From a virus, in the IMG/VR virus record IMGVR_UViG_3300012096_000015, positions 1-32,868 of that record: a stretch of DNA of 32,868 nucleotides. One strand, 5' to 3'. The position numbers and the translations under genes were made by a program. Of the stretch, positions 14,781-21,664 are shown in pieces. The notes beneath the pieces were generated by a model. It was given only the letters and a program-made list of their open reading frames with translations. It was not told where the DNA came from and did not search any database. Every line of letters begins with the position of its first letter. Within the stretch, counting starts at the first letter, position 1.

Positions 14781-14795
14781 TCTTGTTCAATGCTT

Positions 14796-15203
14796 TTATA
14801 CTGTTGGAATAGGCGTAGGCGTAGGTGTAGGAACCGGCACCGGTCCGGGGGTAACAATAGCTGCTGCAAGAGCAGTATCATTAGTCTGGATGCCAGCAGC
14901 CAATGCATCAAGTTGGGCCTGTGCAGCGGCAATTGCAACAGGATCATTTGCTGCGATTGCCGCAGCAAGCTGGGCTGAAAGATCCGTTACTTTGGCACCA
15001 AGATCTTTCAAAGTTTGAAGTACACTATTCGTTACAGTAGATTGTGCAGCAGCTGCCGCAATCATATTGGTAAAATCTAATACCATTCCACTCTCCATTC
15101 GTCGTTCTACTTTGAGTACGAGATCCAATTGTCTTTGGATAGAATCCAATCGGTTTAGGACCTCAGGCACCGATAGGAAATAGTGATAAAGATTTATGTT
15201 CAT
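14796..15203 (-). CDS. Hypothetical coiled-coil protein with Pro-Thr tail
   Basis: A 135-residue protein with AAGGA eight bases before its ATG. The N-terminus has heptad-like positions (VLNRLDSIQRQLDLVL). The middle is an Ala-rich helix (QLAAAIAANDPVAIAAAQA) and the end is a Pro-Thr-Val repeat (VPTPTPTPIP). Similar Ala-rich coiled-coil proteins occur near lysis genes of phages of Rhizobiales, as far as I recall, with no known function. No signal peptide is seen. Confidence 0.7.
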   Translation of the reverse strand: MNINLYHYFLSVPEVLNRLDSIQRQLDLVLKVERRMESGMVLDFTNMIAAAAAQSTVTNSVLQTLKDLGAKVTDLSAQLAAAIAANDPVAIAAAQAQLDALAAGIQTNDTALAAAIVTPGPVPVPTPTPTPIPTV

Positions 15204-15206
15204 TTA

Positions 15207-15452
15207 TTAATCCTTACCTAATTCTTTTCCATGCTTTAAGCCCTCTGCATACTTAGCTTCAGTAACAACAGATACAACTTTAGCAGTCAAACCATTGGTT
15301 TGTTCTTGAACTACTTTTAATCTTTCTTCATTTGCTTCAAGTTTCCGTTCCGCTCGTCGAACACTTCGTCCATTCCTCCAAGATTGCCAAGCATTAAAAG
15401 TCAACACACAAGCAGCGATAGTTTGTGCAACATCACCTAAAGATACCATCAT
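15207..15452 (-). CDS. Membrane-anchored coiled-coil protein (81 aa)
   Basis: An 81-residue protein with one hydrophobic N-terminal segment (about 5-21, GDVAQTIAACVLTFNAW) followed by a charged helix rich in Arg, Glu and Lys (RRAERKLEANEERLKVV). This is the general shape of an inner-membrane spanin, and the next upstream gene encodes a lipoprotein. That lipoprotein is not a typical outer spanin, so spanin function is only a possibility. The start is a double ATG with GAGA upstream. Confidence 0.65.
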   Translation of the reverse strand: MMVSLGDVAQTIAACVLTFNAWQSWRNGRSVRRAERKLEANEERLKVVQEQTNGLTAKVVSVVTEAKYAEGLKHGKELGKD

Positions 15453-15471
15453 TTTTCTCTATCAAGTTTGA

Positions 15472-15855
15472 TTACTTGATGAAGTAACCTTCAATAGGGA
15501 CGCCATTAACTGCAGGAGGTGCTGCACCCCTTCGCATCACCATTCGATTTCCCGATCTACGCACCATCATTGCTTTCGCAGGGGTAACAGCACTACAAAT
15601 CGCATTTGCAGCTTGTGTAGCAAGAGTTGCTATTCCACCCCCACCAACAAGTGATGCAATGATGGAAGTTACAGTTCCAATTGTAGGAACAAACCCACAA
15701 ATAATAGCAGCATTTTTCTGAACATCAGCTTCGATAGTTGTAACTTTAGCAACATCAATTGTAGTTGCTCCCGTAACTGGGTTCGTAGCACACCCTCCGA
15801 GGCTCACACTAACAAGCGCTGCAGCAAGCGCAAGTACGATATAATTCCTAGTCAT
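15472..15855 (-). CDS. Phage lipoprotein
   Basis: A 127-residue protein with a lipoprotein signal: basic MTRNY, a hydrophobic stretch, and lipobox LGGC, so Cys would be lipidated. The start at 15855 is chosen because AGGAG lies six bases upstream; an ATG at 15861 would touch the ribosome site. The mature part has a Gly/Ala-rich hydrophobic region (GTVTSIIASLVGGGG) and a basic Arg-Met-rich segment (RRSGNRMVMRRG). It sits in the lysis block next to a membrane-coiled-coil protein. It may help outer-membrane disruption or exclude superinfecting phage; neither is shown. Confidence 0.75.
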   Translation of the reverse strand: MTRNYIVLALAAALVSVSLGGCATNPVTGATTIDVAKVTTIEADVQKNAAIICGFVPTIGTVTSIIASLVGGGGIATLATQAANAICSAVTPAKAMMVRRSGNRMVMRRGAAPPAVNGVPIEGYFIK

Positions 15856-15868
15856 GTACATCTCCTAT

Positions 15869-16669
15869 TTACAAACGAGCTGACCACGCATCTCCTCCAG
15901 TCTGTGCATTTGAAGCATAATCTATTGGAAGCCAAAAGTGACCGTGGATACCCCAATCAGTTCCCCATGAATTTCTAATCAACAGAGCCGTATTATTCAC
16001 CAAAGCAGGATCAAAACCAGACTTTTTTAAATCATCAGATTGTAAAAAATTGGTATCATAACCAACAACCAACACGTCATGGCCCCCAACATCCTTTTCT
16101 TTAAGGACATTGGGGCGAGGCATGACACCAGTTTTAGCCAAATGGTTATCATCAATGGATTCGTAGCATTCAAACCCAAGGATGAATGGAAAACCTTCGG
16201 CTAAACAATCCAGAAAGTCTTCCTCAGAAGTAAGCTGACTGTAAGATTTTATCTTGTAACCATCTGCCGCTGCCAAAACCCCTTCCGGAGGTGCTGTCTT
16301 GAAATTAGATGGTGTATACTCCCAAAGGCTTTCAGGGGCCGCACCGACATCCTTTAACACAGCAAACAAATCCTTAGTCTCAACACCTGCATCTTCAGCT
16401 ACATCGTCCTCAAACTGCCGAACACTGTAATAAATCTGTTGACGGCTGAAACCACCAAGCTGGGCCACTTCAGGATAGAAAAAGCCCATTAAAGCCGCAG
16501 CGCTATTAGGACCACACGAACCCTCTTCACCTTGATCAAACGCAGGTGGAAACATAAGCCGCAAATCAACCATAGGAGGGCGTAAACCAGAAAAGCCCAA
16601 AGCTTGAGGTAAAAAACGAGGCCCTACCAACGCTGAGTTTCGTCGTAAATTATGTTTATAGATTTTCAT
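15869..16669 (-). CDS. Papain-like (C1 family) cysteine peptidase
   Basis: A 266-residue protein with all papain active-site positions: oxyanion Gln46 and catalytic Cys52 in DQGEEGSCGPNSAA, His197 in VGGHDVLVVGYD, and Asn233 in IRNSWGTDWG. There is no signal peptide or prodomain, so it would act in the cytoplasm or as a virion component. It lies between a holin-like gene and a lipoprotein gene in the lysis block. Candidate roles are processing of a phage protein, cutting a host protein late in infection, or a virion-associated function. A peptidase of this type is not a standard lysis gene. Family assignment is strong and the role is open. Confidence 0.85.
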   Translation of the reverse strand: MKIYKHNLRRNSALVGPRFLPQALGFSGLRPPMVDLRLMFPPAFDQGEEGSCGPNSAAALMGFFYPEVAQLGGFSRQQIYYSVRQFEDDVAEDAGVETKDLFAVLKDVGAAPESLWEYTPSNFKTAPPEGVLAAADGYKIKSYSQLTSEEDFLDCLAEGFPFILGFECYESIDDNHLAKTGVMPRPNVLKEKDVGGHDVLVVGYDTNFLQSDDLKKSGFDPALVNNTALLIRNSWGTDWGIHGHFWLPIDYASNAQTGGDAWSARL

Positions 16670-16945
16670 TTACTTGATGATGTCCTTGGTTGGGACATCA
16701 GACGAAGCAGCAACCGTTGGAGTGATCGTCTTATTAAACCATGTTTTGATGATCCATGTGACAACAGCCTGTACACCTTGAATACCAGCCACGAGAGAAA
16801 GCTGTGTTTCAACAGGAATTTCATATTTATGACTAGAAACAACTGCCAATATAGAAGCAAGAATGCCTATTGCTTGTGTCCAGTTGATTTTACTCGCCCA
16901 TGCGGATTGAACCTCAACCTGTGCAACAGTCGTTACTTGTGTCAT
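16670..16945 (-). CDS. Holin-like membrane protein
   Basis: A 91-residue protein from the ATG at 16945; a TTG 12 bases earlier is an alternative. Two hydrophobic segments (NWTQAIGILASILAVV and VAGIQGVQAVVTWII) are followed by a soluble tail. The segment KINWTQAIG resembles holins annotated in phages of Rhizobiales, as I recall. Position just downstream of another small membrane protein and the amidase supports a holin or holin-partner role: a pore that lets the endolysin reach the cell wall. Confidence 0.65.
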   Translation of the reverse strand: MTQVTTVAQVEVQSAWASKINWTQAIGILASILAVVSSHKYEIPVETQLSLVAGIQGVQAVVTWIIKTWFNKTITPTVAASSDVPTKDIIK

Positions 16946-16949
16946 AATA

Positions 16950-17159
16950 TCATCCAATCAACCATCTTGTAGCACCAAGAATAATTGCAGTTGCGATATT
17001 AGACCCAATTAAAACTCCAACTGCAGGGCCAGCTCGCTCTAGTAAGTCATCAGTGCTTATTTTGAAAATAAACATAATTGCGACTACCAGACCACCAAAC
17101 ATCACAACACCAGCGTCCATCAAACCCATGTAGAAAATAAGCGTAGGATACCATGTCAT
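16950..17159 (-). CDS. Small two-span membrane protein, possible holin
   Basis: A 69-residue protein with two hydrophobic segments (about 14-33, DAGVVMFGGLVVAIMFIF, and 43-66, PAVGVLIGSNIATAIILGA) joined by a charged loop (KISTDDLLERAG). Its ATG overlaps the upstream stop (ATGA). Size and topology fit a class II-like holin or an antiholin for the neighbouring membrane protein. Which of the two makes the lethal hole cannot be told from sequence. Confidence 0.65.
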   Translation of the reverse strand: MTWYPTLIFYMGLMDAGVVMFGGLVVAIMFIFKISTDDLLERAGPAVGVLIGSNIATAIILGATRWLIG

Positions 17160-17581
17160 TTGCTTTCTCCTAACTTACTATGAATGTTGAATTTACTTCC
17201 AAAGCCACCTGAGGCTGGTCTCCAACCATGATACCATAGAATTTTTTTGCCACTATAGGAAACAAATGGTGCCCAACCATTTATGATAGACCATTTCCAC
17301 CCGTATTGTGGTGGTATGGCATCATACCAAGTCGTAAGCGTTACTGGCGCAGGTCCTTTAACCACGTAACCCATGCCTTCAAAACCGATAACAAAACCCA
17401 TAAAGTTCCCAACAGGATTACGGCAGAACCACAATACATCACGCAATAACTGAATACGGATGCCGGGAAGGTAAGGTTGTCCATTGTTGATCACCGGAGC
17501 ATGCCATGAGCTACCATTACGAAACCACCACAGAAAACCTGTAGGATACGGTGTGGCAGGTACTGTAACAGTCTCAATCAT
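17156..17581 (-). CDS. Conserved phage protein of unknown function
   Basis: A 141-residue protein rich in Trp and Gly, with no signal peptide. It contains VLWFCRNPVGNFMGFVIG, TTWYDAIPPQYGWKWSI, PFVSYSGKKILWYHGWRP and SGGFGSKFNIHS, a combination I recall from an uncharacterised family found in phage lysis regions (possibly DUF7338; not verified). It overlaps both neighbours by four bases and lies between the amidase and holin genes. The function is unknown. Confidence 0.72.
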   Translation of the reverse strand: MIETVTVPATPYPTGFLWWFRNGSSWHAPVINNGQPYLPGIRIQLLRDVLWFCRNPVGNFMGFVIGFEGMGYVVKGPAPVTLTTWYDAIPPQYGWKWSIINGWAPFVSYSGKKILWYHGWRPASGGFGSKFNIHSKLGESK

Positions 17582-18159
17582 GATACTAACGGGCTTGAAG
17601 GAAGTGGCCTGATCATCAACGCTCTGACATCTTCACGAAATTTAAGCATATCGAAATCTGGGTCATCTTTACGTCCGTGAGGCAAAGCATATTCCTTATG
17701 CCCTGCACACATGATAGCTGAAGCACCAATATGCTTCAAGATGGCTGCACAACCCCGTTTATAAGCATCCATCTGAACAGCAGGCCAAGTATCAGCCCGA
17801 AACCCTTTTGTCTCCCCAGTGTTTTCAGCCTCAATACCGACAAAATGAGCATTGCCATCACGCACACCTTGCCAGACACCTGCACCAGCATGCCAACCTT
17901 TGCCAGCAGCTATCATCCAATATTGACCGGAACGACCCAAACCCAAATTGCAAAGCGGGCCACCAAGATCAGGGCGGCCATCTATTAATACATGAAGGTC
18001 TGGAAGATCACCGTGAAGAGGCCCACATGTGTGATGACAAAGAACACCTAAAACTTGTCCTTCGTCCCCATGGCCCCGGTTTTGCCAACCGGGTACTTCA
18101 TTAACTGTCAGGCCCCAAGCTCTAAGAACACTGGGCAACCAAAGTAAGCTAAAGGACAT
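17578..18159 (-). CDS. Endolysin, N-acetylmuramoyl-L-alanine amidase
   Basis: A 193-residue amidase of the PGRP/Amidase_2 fold: zinc-ligand region LCHHT at 40-44, KGWHAGAG with His90, GIEAEN with Glu110, and AGHKEYA with His154 followed by K..DP near 164-167. The N-terminus (EVPGWQNRGHGD) is the type seen in phage amidase endolysins. It cleaves the bond between muramic acid and L-alanine. There is no signal peptide, so release needs the holin-like proteins encoded just downstream. AGGAG precedes the ATG, with a GANTC between them. One catalytic domain and no cell-wall-binding domain suit a Gram-negative host. Confidence 0.92.
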   Translation of the reverse strand: MSFSLLWLPSVLRAWGLTVNEVPGWQNRGHGDEGQVLGVLCHHTCGPLHGDLPDLHVLIDGRPDLGGPLCNLGLGRSGQYWMIAAGKGWHAGAGVWQGVRDGNAHFVGIEAENTGETKGFRADTWPAVQMDAYKRGCAAILKHIGASAIMCAGHKEYALPHGRKDDPDFDMLKFREDVRALMIRPLPSSPLVS

Positions 18160-18181
18160 GAGTCTCTCCTATTTGTTTTCA

Positions 18182-18817
18182 TTACAATAGCCCATAAACT
18201 TTAATAGTACCACTTGTGATATTTCCAGCTGAAAAAAGGATCTGAAAACCATCAATGGCATTGCCACTATTCCACGCACCACCAACTACCGTAGCTATCG
18301 TGTTTGCATTTGCAGTTGTTGTATTTCCTATTACCCACTTTTGTACAGCAGCCACATTTACAGGCCCATATATCTTTATTGTTCCTGACAAACCGGGATT
18401 ACCACTACTCATAGTAGTAGCTGATAAAGGAATAAATGTTGTTGTAGCACCATTACTAAGAATTGTAGTGGTACTATTAGTCCCAAAACCACTGTTGATA
18501 TAACTGGTAGCTTGAAACGTTCCTCCAGAATGAACTTGAAATTCAAGTGTGACAGTAGTGGTTGCTGAGACTATGTTTTCAAAGACAATTTCATAATCTT
18601 TGAAAGTAGAAGTTAAGCTGGTTGTATCACCTAGTGTGACAGAATTAGCTCCTATCAATGTATTCAGCAAAAATCTTGACTGTGCGACTTGCGTAAACGC
18701 AGCCGTCATATCAGTAAAGATAGCATTCCACACTGAAGATTTGATGATGCCTCCCGGTGCCGCTGTAAGAGCACCAGCAGCGGGGGTATAAACGCCTGTT
18801 GCATTAAACCCCATCAT
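18182..18817 (-). CDS. Tail fibre protein (short, receptor-binding candidate)
   Basis: A 211-residue protein whose N-terminus (GVYTPAAGALTAAPG, then VWNAIFTDMTAAF) has the same pattern as the N-terminal attachment region of the two longer fibre proteins nearby. The rest is Thr/Ser/Gly-rich beta sequence with FKDYEIVFENI and an ending GTIKVYGLL, a form I associate with tail-tip head domains. Two ATGs lie side by side (18817 and 18814); the second has better spacing from GGAGG. It is probably a receptor-binding or decoration fibre. Confidence 0.7.
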   Translation of the reverse strand: MMGFNATGVYTPAAGALTAAPGGIIKSSVWNAIFTDMTAAFTQVAQSRFLLNTLIGANSVTLGDTTSLTSTFKDYEIVFENIVSATTTVTLEFQVHSGGTFQATSYINSGFGTNSTTTILSNGATTTFIPLSATTMSSGNPGLSGTIKIYGPVNVAAVQKWVIGNTTTANANTIATVVGGAWNSGNAIDGFQILFSAGNITSGTIKVYGLL

Positions 18818-19695
18818 TATCCTCCAGTATAAATAATTTTATTAACGATGATTGAAGGCTGCACAAGACCAAATGCTGTGGCTGCACCTCCTTGTGCTGT
18901 ACCAGTAAATGAAGCAGTTATGCCAGTGACAGCAGAAGAAGTATTAGCACTTAGTACTGAACCTGCGGGAAATGCTCCTCCTCCCGTTGTTGTACCATTA
19001 GAACAAGCATTTGGATTTCCATGAAGATGACCGGGATCAGTGACTGGAACAGTACCTGTTGGAGTATAAGCCGGAAGATTTCCGGTAATCAGGGCCTTGC
19101 TTTGCACACCACCTGCATTTCCAAGCACTATTGGACTTGTGCCATAAAATGCTGTCGTCAAACGCCCCGCATCTGACCCACCCATATCACCTTTACCAAC
19201 GAGAGCATAATCTCGAAAATCAGGAAGATTAAATGTAGTGGAACCATCTCCAGAACCCCACGTTGTGCTTATGGCTGTAAATAATGCAGCATTGGCAGCT
19301 CGACTTATGGCTTGACCAAAACAAAGCAACCATCCAGTTGGTGCTGTAGCACCAGCAAAAGAAACAACAACCCCAGCAGGTACACTTCCTGTTATTCCTG
19401 CTGAAGAAAATAATTCAACTTGAACACCATTAATGACAACGCCTATCTGATTAGCACTAGGTCTTATAAACCCGGTGTTCGTTTCATTACTGAACGTCAA
19501 TGCAGGGGCAATAGAACTACCATCTGGTATCTTAAGCTGCCCGGTCATGCCCGCCTGACCGTCCCTTGGAAGGGAGCCAGTCAAGGCTGTAGCTATATCA
19601 CTAAGATCACTATTCATTGATGCGGACGAAATAGTAGTTCCAGCCACAAATGCTGCCTGTGGTAAACTATAAGATCCGCTACCATTACGGGGCAT
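18817..19695 (-). CDS. Tail fibre with phage tail-collar domain
   Basis: A 292-residue fibre. Residues 1-100 are an attachment module (MPRNGSGSYSLP, SDIATALTGSLPRDGQ, GFIRPSANQIGVVI). A tail-collar domain follows: GWLLCFGQAISRAANAALF, then WGSGDGSTTFNLPDFR at about 130-170. The C-terminal part has a PGHLHG segment and Thr/Gly-rich beta repeats. It shares its N-terminal module with the fibre gene at 20590, so both probably dock on the same virion protein. It binds host surface structures in the standard model. Confidence 0.88.
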   Translation of the reverse strand: MPRNGSGSYSLPQAAFVAGTTISSASMNSDLSDIATALTGSLPRDGQAGMTGQLKIPDGSSIAPALTFSNETNTGFIRPSANQIGVVINGVQVELFSSAGITGSVPAGVVVSFAGATAPTGWLLCFGQAISRAANAALFTAISTTWGSGDGSTTFNLPDFRDYALVGKGDMGGSDAGRLTTAFYGTSPIVLGNAGGVQSKALITGNLPAYTPTGTVPVTDPGHLHGNPNACSNGTTTGGGAFPAGSVLSANTSSAVTGITASFTGTAQGGAATAFGLVQPSIIVNKIIYTGG

Positions 19696-20011
19696 AAGGA
19701 TTTCTTCCTTTATTTACCAACAATCTTTCAGCATTTTTAGCAGCATGACTGACTGCTTCTATAACACCAGTAATTAATCCATTACGCAATGTTTCGACAG
19801 CAGCCCCAGTTTGACGGGATTGTTGTGCATTCTCAATCAAAAGCATTGGAAGCAACGCAACTGCACAACGCCAATCATCAATCATTTCTTCAGATTGAGG
19901 ATTCTTTCCAATCACACGGGTCCACCAAGGGCATGTGTGACAAACTTCGGAAGTATCCTTTTGATACAAAGGACAAATAGAACCTTTGTCTGCATGTGGA
20001 ATTTTTACCAT
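19685..20011 (-). CDS. Conserved hypothetical protein with Cys cluster
   Basis: A 108-residue protein starting MVKIPHADKGSICPLY with cysteines spaced CPLYQKDTSEVCHTCPWW, a likely metal site, then WRCAVALLPMLLIENAQQ and a helical C-terminus. I recall similar short proteins within fibre regions of phages of Rhizobiales and other Proteobacteria, always uncharacterised. It overlaps the collar fibre gene by 11 bases. It could be a fibre assembly factor, but this rests on location only. Confidence 0.72.
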   Translation of the reverse strand: MVKIPHADKGSICPLYQKDTSEVCHTCPWWTRVIGKNPQSEEMIDDWRCAVALLPMLLIENAQQSRQTGAAVETLRNGLITGVIEAVSHAAKNAERLLVNKGRNPYAP

Positions 20012-20012
20012 A

Positions 20013-20285
20013 TTAGCTCTTTATAATGTTAACGACACGAGCATTGTCAGTCAGGGCAATAAATTCATGGTCAACATCAGGTGACCAATCGATCACAGCA
20101 CCTTCAGTATATTCCTTATCTCCGATAACAGGTCCATGGATACGAAAACGCCCACGTGCAACAACAGTAATATGGACATCAACTTCAGTGTGCCGATGCA
20201 TTGGAAGAGTATCACCAACTTTTTCAAAGGTATAGATAACACCTCTTAAAATCCCTGTATAAATTTGGGTACTAAGCAATGACAT
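20013..20285 (-). CDS. Small cupin-domain protein
   Basis: A 90-residue single-domain cupin: PMHRHTEVDVHITVVARG matches cupin motif 1 (metal-ligand histidines and Glu), and GAVIDWSPDVDHEFIAL matches motif 2. The length covers just one beta barrel. It lies between fibre genes and overlaps a conserved small protein gene upstream. Cupins range from enzymes to plain binding domains. Here it may cap or bind a sugar on a fibre, or act in the host; no substrate is evident. Confidence 0.78.
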   Translation of the reverse strand: MSLLSTQIYTGILRGVIYTFEKVGDTLPMHRHTEVDVHITVVARGRFRIHGPVIGDKEYTEGAVIDWSPDVDHEFIALTDNARVVNIIKS

Positions 20286-20574
20286 GCATCGGCCCTGCTG
20301 GAATTATTGTCACAGGTGACGTTGCAAGTACTGGATCAGGTTTTTGCGCTTCAACCATCCATCGGTCGACAAAAATCTGAAATGATACAAAATCTGTAAA
20401 CCGTTCGTTCGGCCTGCGCGTATTTTCAATAGCATTATATTTGTACTCGATCTCCCCAACAACACCATACCATTGCACAGCATGGATGTCTTCATCGAGC
20501 CCGGTCAACTCAACCTTGAGTGCCTGTTCTTCAACATAAACATGGCTATCGTCAGCAATAATGGTGACACGCAT
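20272..20574 (-). CDS. Conserved phage tail-region protein (100 aa)
   Basis: A 100-residue protein beginning MRVTIIADDSHVYVE with LDEDIHAVQWYGVVGEIEY in the middle. This pattern occurs in small proteins next to tail fibre genes in diverse phages, as far as I recall, without assigned function. It follows the fibre gene at 20590-21399 and its end overlaps the cupin start. A fibre chaperone or assembly role is plausible but unproven. Confidence 0.72.
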   Translation of the reverse strand: MRVTIIADDSHVYVEEQALKVELTGLDEDIHAVQWYGVVGEIEYKYNAIENTRRPNERFTDFVSFQIFVDRWMVEAQKPDPVLATSPVTIIPAGPMHVIA

Positions 20575-20589
20575 TTGATTTTCCTTTCA

Positions 20590-21399
20590 TCAGTTCTTGC
20601 TGCACAAAATGATATCAATAAACTGAATCGACATCGTGATGGTATGGTTATGAGATGTGCCAGAACCAGCCGAACCTGTAGTTGAACCTACAGTACCATC
20701 AGAAACTCCAATACAACCGATTGTAATACTCGTTCCTGCTGCCGGTGCGGTGTAACTATGTGCATGTGACGCTAATTGTGCGGTTGAAAGCGTTGAACTT
20801 CCAACCACTGACTGTGCCATCACAGTCGAAAAAGAATTAGTACCACCAGAAACACCACCAGAACCTGAAACAACACGAAGTGCTTTATCGTTTTGTGTCG
20901 TAATCTTTGTCCAACCAGTTGGCGCAGCAGTTTGCCAGAACAACATCACAGTTCCAGCAGAAACAATCGGAGGATTGGCTGCAACCGCCGCATCCACATA
21001 AGCTGTAGATGCTACCTGTGTATTATTCGTTAAAGGTGCAGCTGTAGGAGTTGTAGGCACGCCAGTAAGTACAGGAGATACAAGGGTGGTGTTTATAATT
21101 CCCGTTGAAGCAAATGTAGCAACTTGGACACCTTGAATGACAACGCCTATTTGCCCAGCAGCAGGTCTTGTCAGACCAGTATTAACTTCATTGGCAAATG
21201 AATAACCGGGAGCAAGCAAGCTTCCATCAAGAGCCTTGAACTGCCCCAACATGGTACTTTGCCCATCCCGAGCAAAAGAACCTGTTAAAGCTGTGGCTAT
21301 ATCACTGAAATTATCATTGACAGCAGCCGAAGAAATAACAGTTCCGGGCACAAACGGTGCTTCCGGAAGAAAATAAGTTCCTAAACCGTTCCTCGGCAC
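20590..21399 (-). CDS. Tail fibre protein, second paralogue
   Basis: A 269-residue fibre taken from a GTG at 21399, because its first residues (PRNGLGTYFLP) then align exactly with the MPRNG start of the fibre at 18817; a longer ATG version would begin in the leader of the opposite-strand gene. The first ~100 residues are clearly paralogous to that fibre (SDIATALTGS.. RDGQ, IGVVI.GVQV). The C-terminus differs: APTGWTKITTQNDKALRVV, then HAHSY and HNHTITM repeats and a final FIDIILCSKN, the common tip of phage fibre proteins. It probably contacts the receptor. Confidence 0.85.
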   Translation of the reverse strand: MPRNGLGTYFLPEAPFVPGTVISSAAVNDNFSDIATALTGSFARDGQSTMLGQFKALDGSLLAPGYSFANEVNTGLTRPAAGQIGVVIQGVQVATFASTGIINTTLVSPVLTGVPTTPTAAPLTNNTQVASTAYVDAAVAANPPIVSAGTVMLFWQTAAPTGWTKITTQNDKALRVVSGSGGVSGGTNSFSTVMAQSVVGSSTLSTAQLASHAHSYTAPAAGTSITIGCIGVSDGTVGSTTGSAGSGTSHNHTITMSIQFIDIILCSKN

Positions 21400-21415
21400 A
21401 ACAAAGGAGTCCCTA

Positions 21416-21664
21416 ATGTGGTACATTGTACAAGCAGGAATAGCTGTCGGTGTCGCTTATTTTTGGTGCACCATGTCTAAGCATTCACCTAGTGAATTTG
21501 GACATGGTCTCTTTCTTGGCGGCATCCTAGCTTGGTACGCCACTGCACTTATCAACGCTTTTCGTGACTTACGAAGACCTACTGCTGAGGACCAACCAAA
21601 GTTGGGTTCGTCGGTGGTGCCATCAAAAGACGTGCCAAAGTTGCCTTATCAACGGGGGCAGTAG
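21416..21664 (+). CDS. Small membrane protein on the opposite strand
   Basis: An 82-residue protein, the only plausible plus-strand gene among the late genes. AAAGGAGT at 21403-21410 stands five bases before the ATG. Residues 3-20 (YIVQAGIAVGVAYFW) and about 29-48 (GHGLFLGGILAWYATALI) are hydrophobic spans, followed by a basic RDLRRP and a polar tail. It fills the roughly 180 bp left free by the minus-strand genes, and its last 86 bases overlap the end of the gene at 21579. I see no convincing promoter for it. It may be an exclusion or regulatory gene expressed apart from the late operon. Confidence 0.6.
   Translation: MWYIVQAGIAVGVAYFWCTMSKHSPSEFGHGLFLGGILAWYATALINAFRDLRRPTAEDQPKLGSSVVPSKDVPKLPYQRGQ

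Noticed and set aside
21317-21345. Possible plus-strand promoter (TTGACA) for the lone plus-strand gene
   Set aside because: The -35 hexamer is perfect but no acceptable -10 lies 16-18 bases downstream.
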